Source: Planctomycetota bacterium
Lineage (GTDB): Bacteria; Planctomycetota; Phycisphaerae; WQYP01
Direction: 5' to 3'
Assembly: GCA_021838985.1 (NCBI GenBank)
Contig: JAKCCC010000078.1
Location: forward strand, 1-7,514
DNA length: 7,514 bases
Position 1 is the stretch's first letter, and every line of letters begins with the position of its first letter. Positions 1 through 5,882 of this stretch are shown piece after piece. The position numbers and the translations under genes were made by a program. Below the pieces are notes generated by a model. That model ran no database searches and had not been told where the DNA came from. It was given only the letters and a program-made list of their open reading frames with translations.

Positions 1-1
1 A

Positions 2-460
2 TCTTTAAATCGATCCATTTTCCGGCCGGGTTGGGTTGGGGCCTTCTGGTGCCTCAGTGGGGGCCTGCTACTGGGCGCCACGGCCATGTTGTGGTTTACT
101 GCGGGCCGCCCGGCGGAGTCGCTGGCTCTGGGCGCGACGGTGCCAGCGGCGCCGGTGAGGGCCTGGTCCGGGCGTGCCCCCAGCTGTGGTGGCGTGTCGC
201 TGTTGCCGCTGCGGCTGGGCGCCCATCAATGGGGCTTGGTGCTGCTGGATACGCCGCACCACGTATTCGCCATTTATCGGGTCCTTCCGTCCGCCCGACG
301 CGTCCAATTGATCGCGGTCCGGAATTACCGCTATGACTTGAAGCTGACGGATTTTAATAATGCTTCCCCCACTCCGGCCCAGGTTCGGCAGATGGTGCGC
401 GGAGTGGGCGCGTCCATCGAGACCAAAGTTGCGCCGAGGCCTGCAGCGCGGGGGAAATAG
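2..460 (+). CDS. Unrecognised single-pass membrane protein, 5'-truncated by window edge
   Basis: The frame is open from the left edge to the TAG at 458-460 (152 residues seen). It has no ATG, GTG or TTG before the ATG at 86, so the true start is probably outside the window. An ATG start at 86 would cut through a hydrophobic stretch (about residues 10-32, positions 29-97, rich in Gly, Leu, Ala and Trp) that looks like an N-terminal membrane anchor or uncleaved signal. The rest is soluble-looking, with the segments HVFAIYRVLPSARR and LIAVRNYRYDLKLTDFNN near residues 85-120 followed by a short helical tail. This style resembles small anchored hypothetical proteins of Phycisphaerae-type planctomycetes, but I cannot name a family. 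The terminator-like hairpin 34 bases downstream suggests it ends a transcription unit. I am confident that it is coding, not what it does. Confidence 0.72.
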   Translation, partial: SLNRSIFRPGWVGAFWCLSGGLLLGATAMLWFTAGRPAESLALGATVPAAPVRAWSGRAPSCGGVSLLPLRLGAHQWGLVLLDTPHHVFAIYRVLPSARRVQLIAVRNYRYDLKLTDFNNASPTPAQVRQMVRGVGASIETKVAPRPAARGK

Positions 461-482
461 CAGGGTGACGTAAAAATAAAAA

Positions 483-541
483 GTAAAAACGATAAGAAGG
501 CCTGTCCGGGGCGTCGCTTCTTCCTGTTTTTTCCGTTTTAC
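483..541. terminator. Candidate bidirectional intrinsic terminator
   Basis: AAGAAG at 494-499 pairs with CTTCTT at 517-522 around a GC-rich centre. An outer pairing of GTAAAA (483-488) with TTTTAC (536-541) wraps it. On the plus strand the stem is followed by TGTTTTTT (525-532). On the minus strand it is followed by three T-runs (the complement of the A-rich 475-490 stretch). It lies just after the stop at 460, so it fits termination of the first gene. The minus-strand T tract is the longer of the two, so it could equally end a leftward transcript. The inner stem has mismatches, so strength is uncertain. Confidence 0.6.
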
Positions 542-543
542 GT

Positions 544-674
544 TGGACTTGAGTCGCCGCTGCGGCGGAAAATCCAGGTTCTTCGCCGCGGCGATCCGGT
601 GGGCGGCATCCTCCATCTGGACCGTGCCGGTGAGGCACGCCCCTGGGCGACTTTCGCCCGGTCCGCCGCAGTGG
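544..674. other. Gene-free segment with branched RNA folding potential
   Basis: I see no credible gene in 461-773. Within it several exact complementary arms nest: TGGA 544-547 with TCCA 573-576 enclosing CGCCG/CGGCG (555-559/563-567); TCGC/GCGA at 583-594; and GCGGC 603-607 with GCCGC 665-669, then GGACC 619-623 with GGTCC 660-664. The last pair encloses two hairpins, GTGCC/GGCAC (624-628/634-638) and GGGCGA/TCGCCC (645-650/654-659, loop CTT). This gives a three-way junction of 67 bases. It could be the 5' leader of the HTH gene or a small RNA on either strand. I do not recognise a named riboswitch or RNA family. GC-rich DNA folds readily, so the structure may be chance. Confidence 0.35.
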
Positions 675-680
675 TAAAAT
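675..680 (+). promoter_or_regulatory. Possible -10 box upstream of the HTH gene
   Basis: TAAAAT matches the sigma70 -10 consensus at 5 of 6 bases and sits in a small AT-rich island (675-685) of otherwise GC-rich DNA, about 94 bases before the start of the HTH gene. The bases 17 upstream (652-657, TTTCGC) are a poor -35 match. The opposite strand carries TATTAT in the same island, so the direction is not settled. Confidence 0.25.
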
Positions 681-759
681 AATATGGTTGTCGGCCACGC
701 CGGTTTGGGGCGGGGCCTCGGGCGCGTGAGGCGGAATTTCGCACGGGCTGTTTTGCAGC

Positions 760-766
760 AAGGGGA
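760..766 (+). promoter_or_regulatory. Ribosome binding site deciding the HTH-protein start
   Basis: AAGGGGA lies 7 bases before the ATG at 774. It supports that ATG over the upstream in-frame ATG at 684, which has no such site and would add 30 residues before the start of the recognisable domain. Confidence 0.7.
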
Positions 767-773
767 TGGTATT

Positions 774-1706
774 ATGGGCAAGGTATTTTATAGTTCTGAA
801 GAAGCGGCGGCGAAACTCAACCTGTCGGCCGACAAACTCGAGGAACTGGTCGCTGCCAGTAAGCTCCGCGAGTTCCGGGACGGCAACCGGGTCATCTTCA
901 AGGTCGATGAAATTGACCGTCTGGCGGCGGCGGCGACGACCGGCCGGATCAGCCCGGCCAGTGCGTCTGCGCCGGAGGAAGCACCGATCGGCTTGGCGCC
1001 CCACGCCACGCCGGACGCCGGCGGCGCCAAAGCCGCCGCGGCGCCGCCCGCGGAGGGCAGTTCTGCGGCCATGGGCGCGCTGGGCAGTCTCGCGGGAGAT
1101 AGTTCCACTCCGGTCGGCGGCGGCAGCACCGGCATTCCCGGCACCGGAGCGGGGGTAAAGATATTCGATGAGGATGAACTTAAGCCGGCGGATCCCGCGG
1201 CCCAAACGCATATCAGCGAAGTGCCGGAAGAGATACCCTCGCCTTCCGGCCTGGAAGCGGTGGGCAGCGGTTCGGGGCTGTTGGATTTGACGCGGGAGGC
1301 GGATAACACCAGTCTCGGCGCCGAGCTTCTGGAAGAGATTTATCCCAGTGATCAGGCTGCCGGCTCCAAGGTCGGCATCACCCCGGCGGGCAGTTCCGTC
1401 GCCGCGGCGGCGCCGGGGCATGCGGTGGAGGCGGCGGCCCCGGCGCCGACCTTGGCGGGCTTCCTGCCGGTGCTGGAGCGGGAAGATCCGCTGTCGGGTC
1501 TGTTTGGCGGTCTGGCCCTGGCGTCGCTGGTGGCGATGGGCGTGACTTTCCTGGTCGGCGCCTCCGCCCTGGCGGGCTTTACGCCGGCCTGGGTGGCCAC
1601 CCTGGCCGCCAGTCCCCATCAATGGATCTTCGCCGGCCTGCTGACGGTGACAGCGGCGGTGCTGGCCTTGGCGGGATGGTTCCTGGGTCGATTCGGCACG
1701 GCCTGA
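774..1706 (+). CDS. Helix-turn-helix (excisionase-type) protein with C-terminal membrane anchor
   Basis: 310 residues. Residues 5-51 (YSSEEAAAKLNLSADKLEEL through the IFKVDEIDRL end) form a MerR/excisionase-type winged HTH as in the HTH_17 family. Residues 52-230 are a low-complexity Ala/Gly/Pro linker holding two acidic conserved-looking islands: VKIFDEDELKPADPAAQ (128-144) and LLDLTREADNTSLGAELL (169-186, followed by EEIYP). Two hydrophobic helices (about 242-268 and 284-307) end the protein, so it is probably membrane-anchored with the HTH in the cytoplasm. Planctomycetes carry many proteins with this layout; the HTH may bind DNA or serve as a protein-contact module, and no target is known to me. 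The lipoprotein gene starts 39 bases downstream with its own ribosome site, suggesting an operon. The start is set by the AAGGGGA site. Long overlapping open frames on the other strand are GC-driven shadows. Confidence 0.88.
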   Translation: MGKVFYSSEEAAAKLNLSADKLEELVAASKLREFRDGNRVIFKVDEIDRLAAAATTGRISPASASAPEEAPIGLAPHATPDAGGAKAAAAPPAEGSSAAMGALGSLAGDSSTPVGGGSTGIPGTGAGVKIFDEDELKPADPAAQTHISEVPEEIPSPSGLEAVGSGSGLLDLTREADNTSLGAELLEEIYPSDQAAGSKVGITPAGSSVAAAAPGHAVEAAAPAPTLAGFLPVLEREDPLSGLFGGLALASLVAMGVTFLVGASALAGFTPAWVATLAASPHQWIFAGLLTVTAAVLALAGWFLGRFGTA

Positions 1707-1745
1707 ACCCGGGGCCCTGTTAATTGATGGAATGGAGACATTAAC

Positions 1746-2666
1746 ATGGTTAAACTATCGTGGCGGCGCGGGTCGCGCTGGATGGCGGCGGCTCTGGCGG
1801 GGGGCATGCTCATGGCGGGAGGCTGCGTATCGCAGCAGCGCTATCAGGAGTTGCAGACCGCGTTCAATCAGGCCCAGGGCCAGTTGGCCGCGGCCGAACA
1901 TGATCTCACCTCGCTGCGGGCGGAAATAGCCCGCCTGACGGCACGGTTGGCGGCGGACGACGCGGCGCTGAAGGCCCAGGGTGGCGGCAACGCGGCGCTG
2001 CTGAAAGAGCGCGACGCCTTGGAAGCGCGCCTGGCGGCCCTGCGCAAACGCTATAACCAGTTGCTGGCCCTGGCGGGGGGCACGCCACGCCTGCCCCACG
2101 TCGTCAATACCGCGCTGGAGCAACTGGCGCAACGGTACCCGAACCTTCTGGCGTTCAATAAAAAGCGGGGGATGTTGCGCTTTAAAAGCGACCTGCTCTT
2201 CGCCCTGGGCAGCGTCCAGGTTCGTGCTTCGGCCCGCGCCGCGTTAAAACGCTTTGCCGCCATTCTGAACATGCCGGTTATCGCCGAGAACGAAATTCGC
2301 ATCGTCGGGAACACCGACGACGTTCCGATCCGGCATACCGGGGCGACGGTGATGAATCCCACCAACTGGTATCTTTCCACCAACCGCGCGATTTCCGTGA
2401 TGTATGTCCTCAAGCGCGACGGCGTGGTGGATCGCCGGATGCAGGTGGCCGGCTGGGGCAAAACCCATCCCATCGCCCCGAATGCGCCGGGGCGCCACGG
2501 CAATCCACTGAACCGTCGCGTGGATGTTTTTATCCTTCCCACCAAACTGACGTACAATCCCTATGTTCCCGCCGCGGCGCAACTGGCGCCGGCGGGGTTG
2601 ACGCCTGCGCCGTCGCCGATGCTCGGCAATCCGCCGGGAACGGTACCCGTTCCGAGCGGGCCATGA
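1746..2666 (+). CDS. OmpA/MotB-family peptidoglycan-binding lipoprotein with coiled coil
   Basis: 306 residues; GGAG at 1734-1737 lies 8 bases before the ATG. The N-terminus is basic (residues 1-12), then hydrophobic, ending in a lipobox-like AGGC with Cys27 as the lipidation site, so it is probably an envelope lipoprotein. Residues 30-108 are charged and heptad-like (coiled coil). Residues 141-266 are an OmpA_C/MotB-type domain: RFKSDLLFALGS at 145-156, GNTDD at 188-192, NW at 207-208, STNRA at 211-215 and NRRVDVFIL at 256-264. These are the usual positions for binding the diaminopimelate of peptidoglycan. The layout matches MotB-like OmpA proteins that tether an envelope structure to the wall, but no MotA partner is in the window. 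The last 35 residues are a Pro/Ala-rich tail, unusual after an OmpA domain. It is probably co-transcribed with the preceding membrane-anchored HTH gene. Confidence 0.92.
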   Translation: MVKLSWRRGSRWMAAALAGGMLMAGGCVSQQRYQELQTAFNQAQGQLAAAEHDLTSLRAEIARLTARLAADDAALKAQGGGNAALLKERDALEARLAALRKRYNQLLALAGGTPRLPHVVNTALEQLAQRYPNLLAFNKKRGMLRFKSDLLFALGSVQVRASARAALKRFAAILNMPVIAENEIRIVGNTDDVPIRHTGATVMNPTNWYLSTNRAISVMYVLKRDGVVDRRMQVAGWGKTHPIAPNAPGRHGNPLNRRVDVFILPTKLTYNPYVPAAAQLAPAGLTPAPSPMLGNPPGTVPVPSGP

Positions 2667-2683
2667 CCGGGATTCTCCCCGCG

Positions 2684-2720
2684 GCCCAGGCTTGGGCTGA
2701 TTTCACGGGAGCTCCTCCCG
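2684..2720 (+). terminator. Weak hairpins after the OmpA-family gene
   Basis: Two small perfect hairpins follow the stop at 2666: GCCCA/TGGGC (2684-2688/2693-2697) and CGGGAG/CTCCCG (2706-2711/2715-2720, loop of 3). Neither is followed by a T-run, so intrinsic termination here is only possible, not shown. Confidence 0.22.
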
Positions 2721-2761
2721 CCACTACGGAGAGTCTCCCGAAGCGAGGCTTTAACCTGCCA

Positions 2762-2782
2762 ATGATGAAAATAGCGTCAGCC
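2762..2782 (+). repeat. Direct repeat, copy 1 (21 bases)
   Basis: ATGATGAAAATAGCGTCAGC plus one further C. It matches 2904-2924 at 19 of 21 positions, offset by 142 bases. The flanks are not obviously similar. Confidence 0.55.
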
Positions 2783-2903
2783 ACTCCTACCTAGCCCCCG
2801 ATCGAGGAGTCGCCTTGGGAGACCTTGTCGGGGGTGGTGGTCCGGGTCGCACCCCAACGCCTCATTTTCAAGACAGTCGCCCATGTCCTGCGGACACCCA
2901 CGG

Positions 2904-2924
2904 ATGATGAAAATGGCGTCAACC
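2904..2924 (+). repeat. Direct repeat, copy 2 (21 bases)
   Basis: ATGATGAAAATGGCGTCAAC plus one further C. It differs from copy 1 at repeat positions 12 (A to G) and 18 (G to A). Both differences are transitions, compatible with divergence of a duplicated element. Confidence 0.55.
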
Positions 2925-3028
2925 TCGTGGAGCTGGCTTCTGATCAAAAAAAGGTCGTCTCGGTAGAGTTGATCGGGGGGGCTCCGACGAAACCCAGCTC
3001 CGCCAAACTTCCAAACAGGACAGGACTG

Positions 3029-3697
3029 ATGAAAACCGATCGCGGGCGCCATGAATCATCCGTCAGGTCGGCGCCGGCCGAAGATGCGCTCGCCAAAGCC
3101 CCGCTGCGCGACCACCTGCTGTTTATGCGCAAGTTTTTTCGCCAGGGCCGGCGTATCGCGTCGATCTGGCCATCCAGCCGTGCGATGGCCGTGGCCTCGC
3201 TGCATCGGGTAAGCTGGGAAAAGGCCCGCGTGATTGTGGAGTTGGGTCCGGGCACGGGCGCGATCACCCAGGAAATCGTGCGCCGCCTGAAGCCGCCGAC
3301 ACGTTTAATCGCTGTGGAACGCGATGTGGATTTCATGCGCGTTCTGCGGGCACGCTTTGGGCGCTGCGCGGGGGTTACGATGGCCCATGGCGATGTTAAG
3401 AATCTCGCGGCCATCCTTCGTCGCGAAGGAATTGCCCATCACGGTGTCGATTACTTTATCAGCGGTCTGGGCACGCCGTCTCTGCCGCGGCCCACGCGCC
3501 AAGCGCTCCTGGACACCGTGGGCTATTATCTTCAGCCCCACGGATGCTTCACCAACATTACCGAAATTCCCTGGTATTACTGGCCCTACTATCGTCGTCA
3601 CTTTCGGCACGTGGCTTTCCAGTTGGTTCCCCTGAACCTGCCCCCAGGGGGTGTCTATCACTGCCAGTCACCGCGGGGTCAGCCGACCGGGACGTAG
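3029..3697 (+). CDS. PmtA-like SAM-dependent methyltransferase
   Basis: 222 residues from the ATG at 3029, which has AGGA at 3017-3020, 8 bases upstream. It is a class I methyltransferase: motif I is VIVELGPGTG (68-77), the acidic end of strand 2 is AVERD (95-99), and the third region is DYFISGLGTPSLP (141-153). The lead-in FFRQGRRIASIWPSSRAMA (36-54) and the WYYWPYYRR aromatic stretch near 182-190 match the phospholipid N-methyltransferase (PmtA) and rRNA-adenine-dimethylase-like group. PmtA enzymes methylate phosphatidylethanolamine towards phosphatidylcholine; whether this one acts on lipid is inference. The family's usual GLP in the third motif reads GLG here. An in-frame TTG at 2825 would add 68 residues unlike the family, so it is rejected. 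No partner gene lies beside it; the gaps on both sides carry repeats, so it seems to be its own transcription unit. Confidence 0.82.
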   Translation: MKTDRGRHESSVRSAPAEDALAKAPLRDHLLFMRKFFRQGRRIASIWPSSRAMAVASLHRVSWEKARVIVELGPGTGAITQEIVRRLKPPTRLIAVERDVDFMRVLRARFGRCAGVTMAHGDVKNLAAILRREGIAHHGVDYFISGLGTPSLPRPTRQALLDTVGYYLQPHGCFTNITEIPWYYWPYYRRHFRHVAFQLVPLNLPPGGVYHCQSPRGQPTGT

Positions 3698-3719
3698 CCT
3701 GCCCGCAACGTCGCCTCAT

Positions 3720-3755
3720 TTGCAGGCAAAAGCGACATTGCAGGCAAAAGTGACA
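3720..3755 (+). repeat. 18-base tandem repeat, two copies
   Basis: TTGCAGGCAAAAGCGACA (3720-3737) is followed directly by TTGCAGGCAAAAGTGACA (3738-3755), with one mismatch. Read on the minus strand it begins TGTCACTTTTGCC, which resembles the multiple terminal repeats of IS21-type elements. No transposase is present, so at most this is a remnant end. It could instead be paired operator sites. Confidence 0.7.
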
Positions 3756-3774
3756 GCCACCTTTCCGGCGGTGT

Positions 3775-3949
3775 AGCTCGACTTTTGCCGATTATCGAGG
3801 AACCGAAAAGCGTGATTTCACGGGCCTCTTAAGATGGTGGGGGGGGCACACCCGTATAAAACACGGGGTGTGTAAAAACTCGCCCTGCCACCGCGAATTC
3901 CGAAGGATTCGACCATTTATGCCCCCGAAAAAATGGCAAAAGTCGAGCT
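3775..3949. repeat. 15-base perfect inverted repeat spanning the SUFU-gene start
   Basis: AGCTCGACTTTTGCC (3775-3789) is the exact reverse complement of GGCAAAAGTCGAGCT (3935-3949). The right arm lies inside the first codons of the SUFU gene (start 3919). The GGCAAAAG core is shared with both tandem copies at 3720-3755, giving four copies of the core in 230 bases. Confidence 0.65.
3847..3872 (+). promoter_or_regulatory. Hairpin in the leader of the SUFU gene
   Basis: CACACCC (3847-3853) pairs with GGGTGTG (3866-3872). Two more pairs (GT/AC) continue past a bulged G3865, leaving an A-rich loop. No T-run follows, so it is a poor terminator. The loop region holds TATAAA (3855-3860), a possible -10 box, but without a convincing -35. 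It may mark the leader of the downstream gene. Confidence 0.35.
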
Positions 3950-4959
3950 TAGCGGCCGCGGTGCGAACCCTGGCCACGAAAACCGGGCGTGGGCTGTGGG
4001 GAAGAATGATCTGGCTTTTCCGATTTATCCCACTCCTGTTGGGCTGGATCGGGGCGCCATCGGCCCAAGGTTCTCCGACCGTCACCTTCATGTGCCCGCA
4101 TTGTCACAAGCCCTACCGCGTCGCCGCAACCGCGGCGGGTAAAAGCCTGATTTGCCGCGTGTGCCAGAGCCGAATGGTCGTTCCTCCGCGCGGCGTGCCG
4201 GCGCCAAAGGTGGGAACCTTGCCCAGTGGCGGACGTGTATACCGACACCGGGCGCCGACCCGCGCGCCGGCGATGGCGGAACAGGGCACGCCGTTCTATT
4301 CACAAATCTCCCGGCACATTGAGAAAACTATCGGCCCAGCGCCAATGGTGATTCACGAGTTGTTCTCGCCGGGCATCCATCTGGACCTGCATATCGTGCC
4401 TCCGACGAACCTGCCGCCCTCACCGGAGCACCCCTTCGGCACCTCACATTACACGGTGGTGACTTCGGGCGTATCCTCACAGCCGATGAATGTTCCGCCT
4501 GGGGGCAGGGCGCCGAGGTTCATCGAGCTGATGATCGCTCTACCCGGCGACTGGCCTGGATTGCGACTGGATGGCACGTGCGACTGGGAACTGATGAAGG
4601 ATGAGCGCAGCTGGTGGCCGCTGCGTTGGCTGGGGATCGTAGCCCGTATGCCCGTGGCGCTCAGCACGTTCGTTGGCTTGGGACATACCATTCCCAACGG
4701 CGAACAGGCGGATCCGTTCGCCGCAAATACACGGTTCGGTTGCCTGCTGGTTGTCCCGCCGCTACGGTCGCCCCAATCGGCGCGGCTGGTGGTCAGTGAC
4801 CACGTGGCCATCTCTTTTCTGGCCCTGATGCCGCTTTATCCCGAGGAGATGCGGCTCAAACTCCGCTCCGGCGCCGCAGTCCTGCATAAACTCCTGGATA
4901 ACGCGGTACTGACTGAGCTGATTGATATCCGTCGGCGCAACGTGGCCGGTGGCACGTGA
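3919..4959 (+). CDS. Zinc-ribbon protein with Suppressor-of-fused (SUFU) domain
   Basis: 346 residues from the ATG at 3919 (AAGGA at 3903-3907, 11 bases upstream). Residues 31-44 are hydrophobic (IWLFRFIPLLLGWI), then comes a CPHC (59-62) ... CRVC (79-82) zinc ribbon of the type common in planctomycetes, a basic linker, and a SUFU domain over about 145-340. SUFU signature blocks are IHELFSPGIHLDLHIVPP, YTVVTSGVSSQPMNVP, ELMIALPGDWP, KDERSWWPLRWLGIVAR, GHTIPNGEQADPFAANTRF and FLALMPLYPEEM. Bacterial SUFU proteins are known as predicted immunity or protein-binding modules in polymorphic toxin loci; no toxin gene is beside this one. Start choice is uncertain: ATG 4006 would make the hydrophobic stretch a signal-like N-terminus, and ATG 4090 would begin at the zinc ribbon but has no ribosome site. 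It converges with the CHAD gene, one base between stops. Confidence 0.88.
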   Translation: MPPKKWQKSSLAAAVRTLATKTGRGLWGRMIWLFRFIPLLLGWIGAPSAQGSPTVTFMCPHCHKPYRVAATAAGKSLICRVCQSRMVVPPRGVPAPKVGTLPSGGRVYRHRAPTRAPAMAEQGTPFYSQISRHIEKTIGPAPMVIHELFSPGIHLDLHIVPPTNLPPSPEHPFGTSHYTVVTSGVSSQPMNVPPGGRAPRFIELMIALPGDWPGLRLDGTCDWELMKDERSWWPLRWLGIVARMPVALSTFVGLGHTIPNGEQADPFAANTRFGCLLVVPPLRSPQSARLVVSDHVAISFLALMPLYPEEMRLKLRSGAAVLHKLLDNAVLTELIDIRRRNVAGGT

Positions 4960-4960
4960 G

Positions 4961-5854
4961 TCAGCCGCGGGGCGGCGGCAAACGCCAGCGGCGGGCGGCG
5001 GCCAATTCCGTCATCACCCGCGCTAACAGCCGCTGGAGTCGCCTCCGCAAGGGGGTAGGCGTCAGCCGGGTCTGCTCTGGGGTGGTTCGCTGCCCGCGTC
5101 GTGGCGGATAGTCCGTAAGGTGCTCGAGGGCAAACTGGGCGTCGTGCAACTGGCCGGTGATTGTCTGCAGTTTCTTCAACCGGCGGATGACGCCACGGCC
5201 GTCTCCGAGGCCGCTTTCCGTCGCCAGCTCCCAGGCGTAGCGCAGCTGTTTTCCGGCGATGCGGGCGCGGTGGGCCAATTCAGGCGAACGCGCCTCCACG
5301 GCTCGGGTACAGGCCCGCCGGAATTTTCTCTGGTTCTGGGCCAGGCGCGCCTCCAGAGCCTGGGCCAAAAGCAGGCCAAGGTGGGCCGAATCCGGCGCCA
5401 TTAAGCGGCGCTCCAGCCGATCAAAATAGCCGTCGGCCAGGGCCGCCTCAAGCAGCTGCTTTAACTTCGCCAGCCGCCGCTGCCGCCGCCGGGCGGCTGC
5501 TTCCAGCCAGCGCCGCTGCGCCAACGCGGCGCGGCCCGTGGCCCGGCGGCGCTCGCCTTGTCGAGTCGCCCTCTTCGGCGACTTGACGCGGGCGGTCAAC
5601 ACATCCCAGTCCCGGATCTGCCCTGCCAAACGGCGCAGGCGCCGCAGCGAACGCAGCCCGCGGTGGATTTTTCGGTGCGATAAAAGACCGGCCCGGTCCA
5701 TCACCTGAAGCACTTCGCTACACCGGCGCAGGGCCACCCGTAGATCGTGGATGGCCTGGGCGTCGGGACGCCCGGCGGTACGCACCAGCTGCGCGTAAGT
5801 TGTCGCGACTTTGCGGCGGAACAAGTCCACCATCGGCTCCGTGGGGGCGTGCAT
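4961..5854 (-). CDS. CHAD-domain (polyphosphate-binding) protein
   Basis: 297 residues, reading leftwards from the ATG at 5854-5852. It is an Arg-rich all-alpha CHAD domain: AIHDLRVALRRCSEVL (34-49; His36, Arg39, Arg43, Arg44), GQIRDWDVL (78-86), LAHRARIAGKQLRYAWEL (194-211; His195, Lys202, Arg205, Tyr206) and TGQLHDAQ (233-240). These conserved His/Arg/Lys positions line the basic face that binds inorganic polyphosphate in studied CHAD proteins, which localise to polyphosphate granules. No CYTH triphosphatase domain is fused, so this is a stand-alone CHAD. It is divergent from a Ppx/GppA-HD gene, the classic functional neighbour. Its stop is one base from the stop of the SUFU gene, leaving no room for a separate terminator. 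A GTG start at 5869 is possible but has a worse ribosome-site position. Confidence 0.92.
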   Translation of the reverse strand: MHAPTEPMVDLFRRKVATTYAQLVRTAGRPDAQAIHDLRVALRRCSEVLQVMDRAGLLSHRKIHRGLRSLRRLRRLAGQIRDWDVLTARVKSPKRATRQGERRRATGRAALAQRRWLEAAARRRQRRLAKLKQLLEAALADGYFDRLERRLMAPDSAHLGLLLAQALEARLAQNQRKFRRACTRAVEARSPELAHRARIAGKQLRYAWELATESGLGDGRGVIRRLKKLQTITGQLHDAQFALEHLTDYPPRRGQRTTPEQTRLTPTPLRRRLQRLLARVMTELAAARRWRLPPPRG

Positions 5855-5882
5855 GGACAGCACCTCCACCGTCTAACATAAT
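5854..5882 (+). promoter_or_regulatory. Sigma70-type promoter for the Ppx/GppA-HD gene
   Basis: TGGACA (5854-5859; 5 of 6 to TTGACA), a 17-base spacer, then CATAAT (5877-5882; 5 of 6 to TATAAT). This is the best promoter match in the window. The -35 overlaps the CHAD start codon on the other strand, so the two genes could interfere with each other's expression. A start site 6-9 bases beyond the -10 falls at or next to the ATG at 5891. Confidence 0.55.
5863..5867 (-). promoter_or_regulatory. Ribosome binding site of the CHAD gene
   Basis: Minus-strand GGAGG, 8 bases before the ATG at 5854. It fixes that start against the GTG at 5869, which would place the site inside the coding region. Confidence 0.75.

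Larger units (their letters stand above)
2667..3028. other. 362-base gap with direct repeat and possible remnant sequence
   Basis: I can assign no gene here. A TTG-started in-frame extension (2825-3028) of the methyltransferase is open and reads protein-like, but it has no counterpart in the methyltransferase family and lies outside the better-supported start at 3029. The reverse strand is also open over 2777-3052. Both strands contain two near-identical 21-base copies (2762-2782, 2904-2924), each reading DAIFII in an open reverse-strand frame. The stretch may be decayed coding or dispersed repeat sequence; I cannot decide from one window. Confidence 0.4.

Noticed and set aside
601..680. Riboswitch or housekeeping RNA (cobalamin, SRP, RNase P) suggested by CAGTGG and stacked hairpins
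   Set aside because: The other required conserved elements of those families are absent on both strands.
684..773. Upstream ATG for the HTH protein
   Set aside because: No ribosome site, and the AAGGGGA at 760-766 points to the ATG at 774, where the domain begins.
68..781. Minus-strand open frame of 237 codons across the first gene and the gap
   Set aside because: It crosses the terminator-like hairpin and its right end is antisense to the HTH-gene start; composition is Arg/Pro-rich with no domain.
354..1622. Long open frame on the minus strand (422 codons) over the HTH gene
   Set aside because: It is Arg/Gly-rich, shows no recognisable domain, and is antisense to a gene with a clear HTH, membrane helices and ribosome site; it is a typical GC-rich shadow.
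2825..3028. TTG-started N-terminal extension of the methyltransferase
   Set aside because: The family begins near the ATG at 3029, which has a well-spaced AGGA; the extra 68 residues match nothing I know and cover a repeat.
3720..3755. CRISPR array
   Set aside because: The two copies are directly adjacent with no spacers, and there are no cas genes.
3847..3872. Intrinsic terminator of the methyltransferase gene
   Set aside because: A stable hairpin but with no T-run on either strand, and 150 bases after the stop.
3868..3918. GTG start at 3868 for the SUFU protein
   Set aside because: It lies inside the 3847-3872 hairpin without a spaced ribosome site; ATG 3919 has AAGGA upstream.
5120..5404. 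Plus-strand open frame inside the CHAD gene
   Set aside because: It is antisense to a gene with clear CHAD motifs and has no domain of its own.
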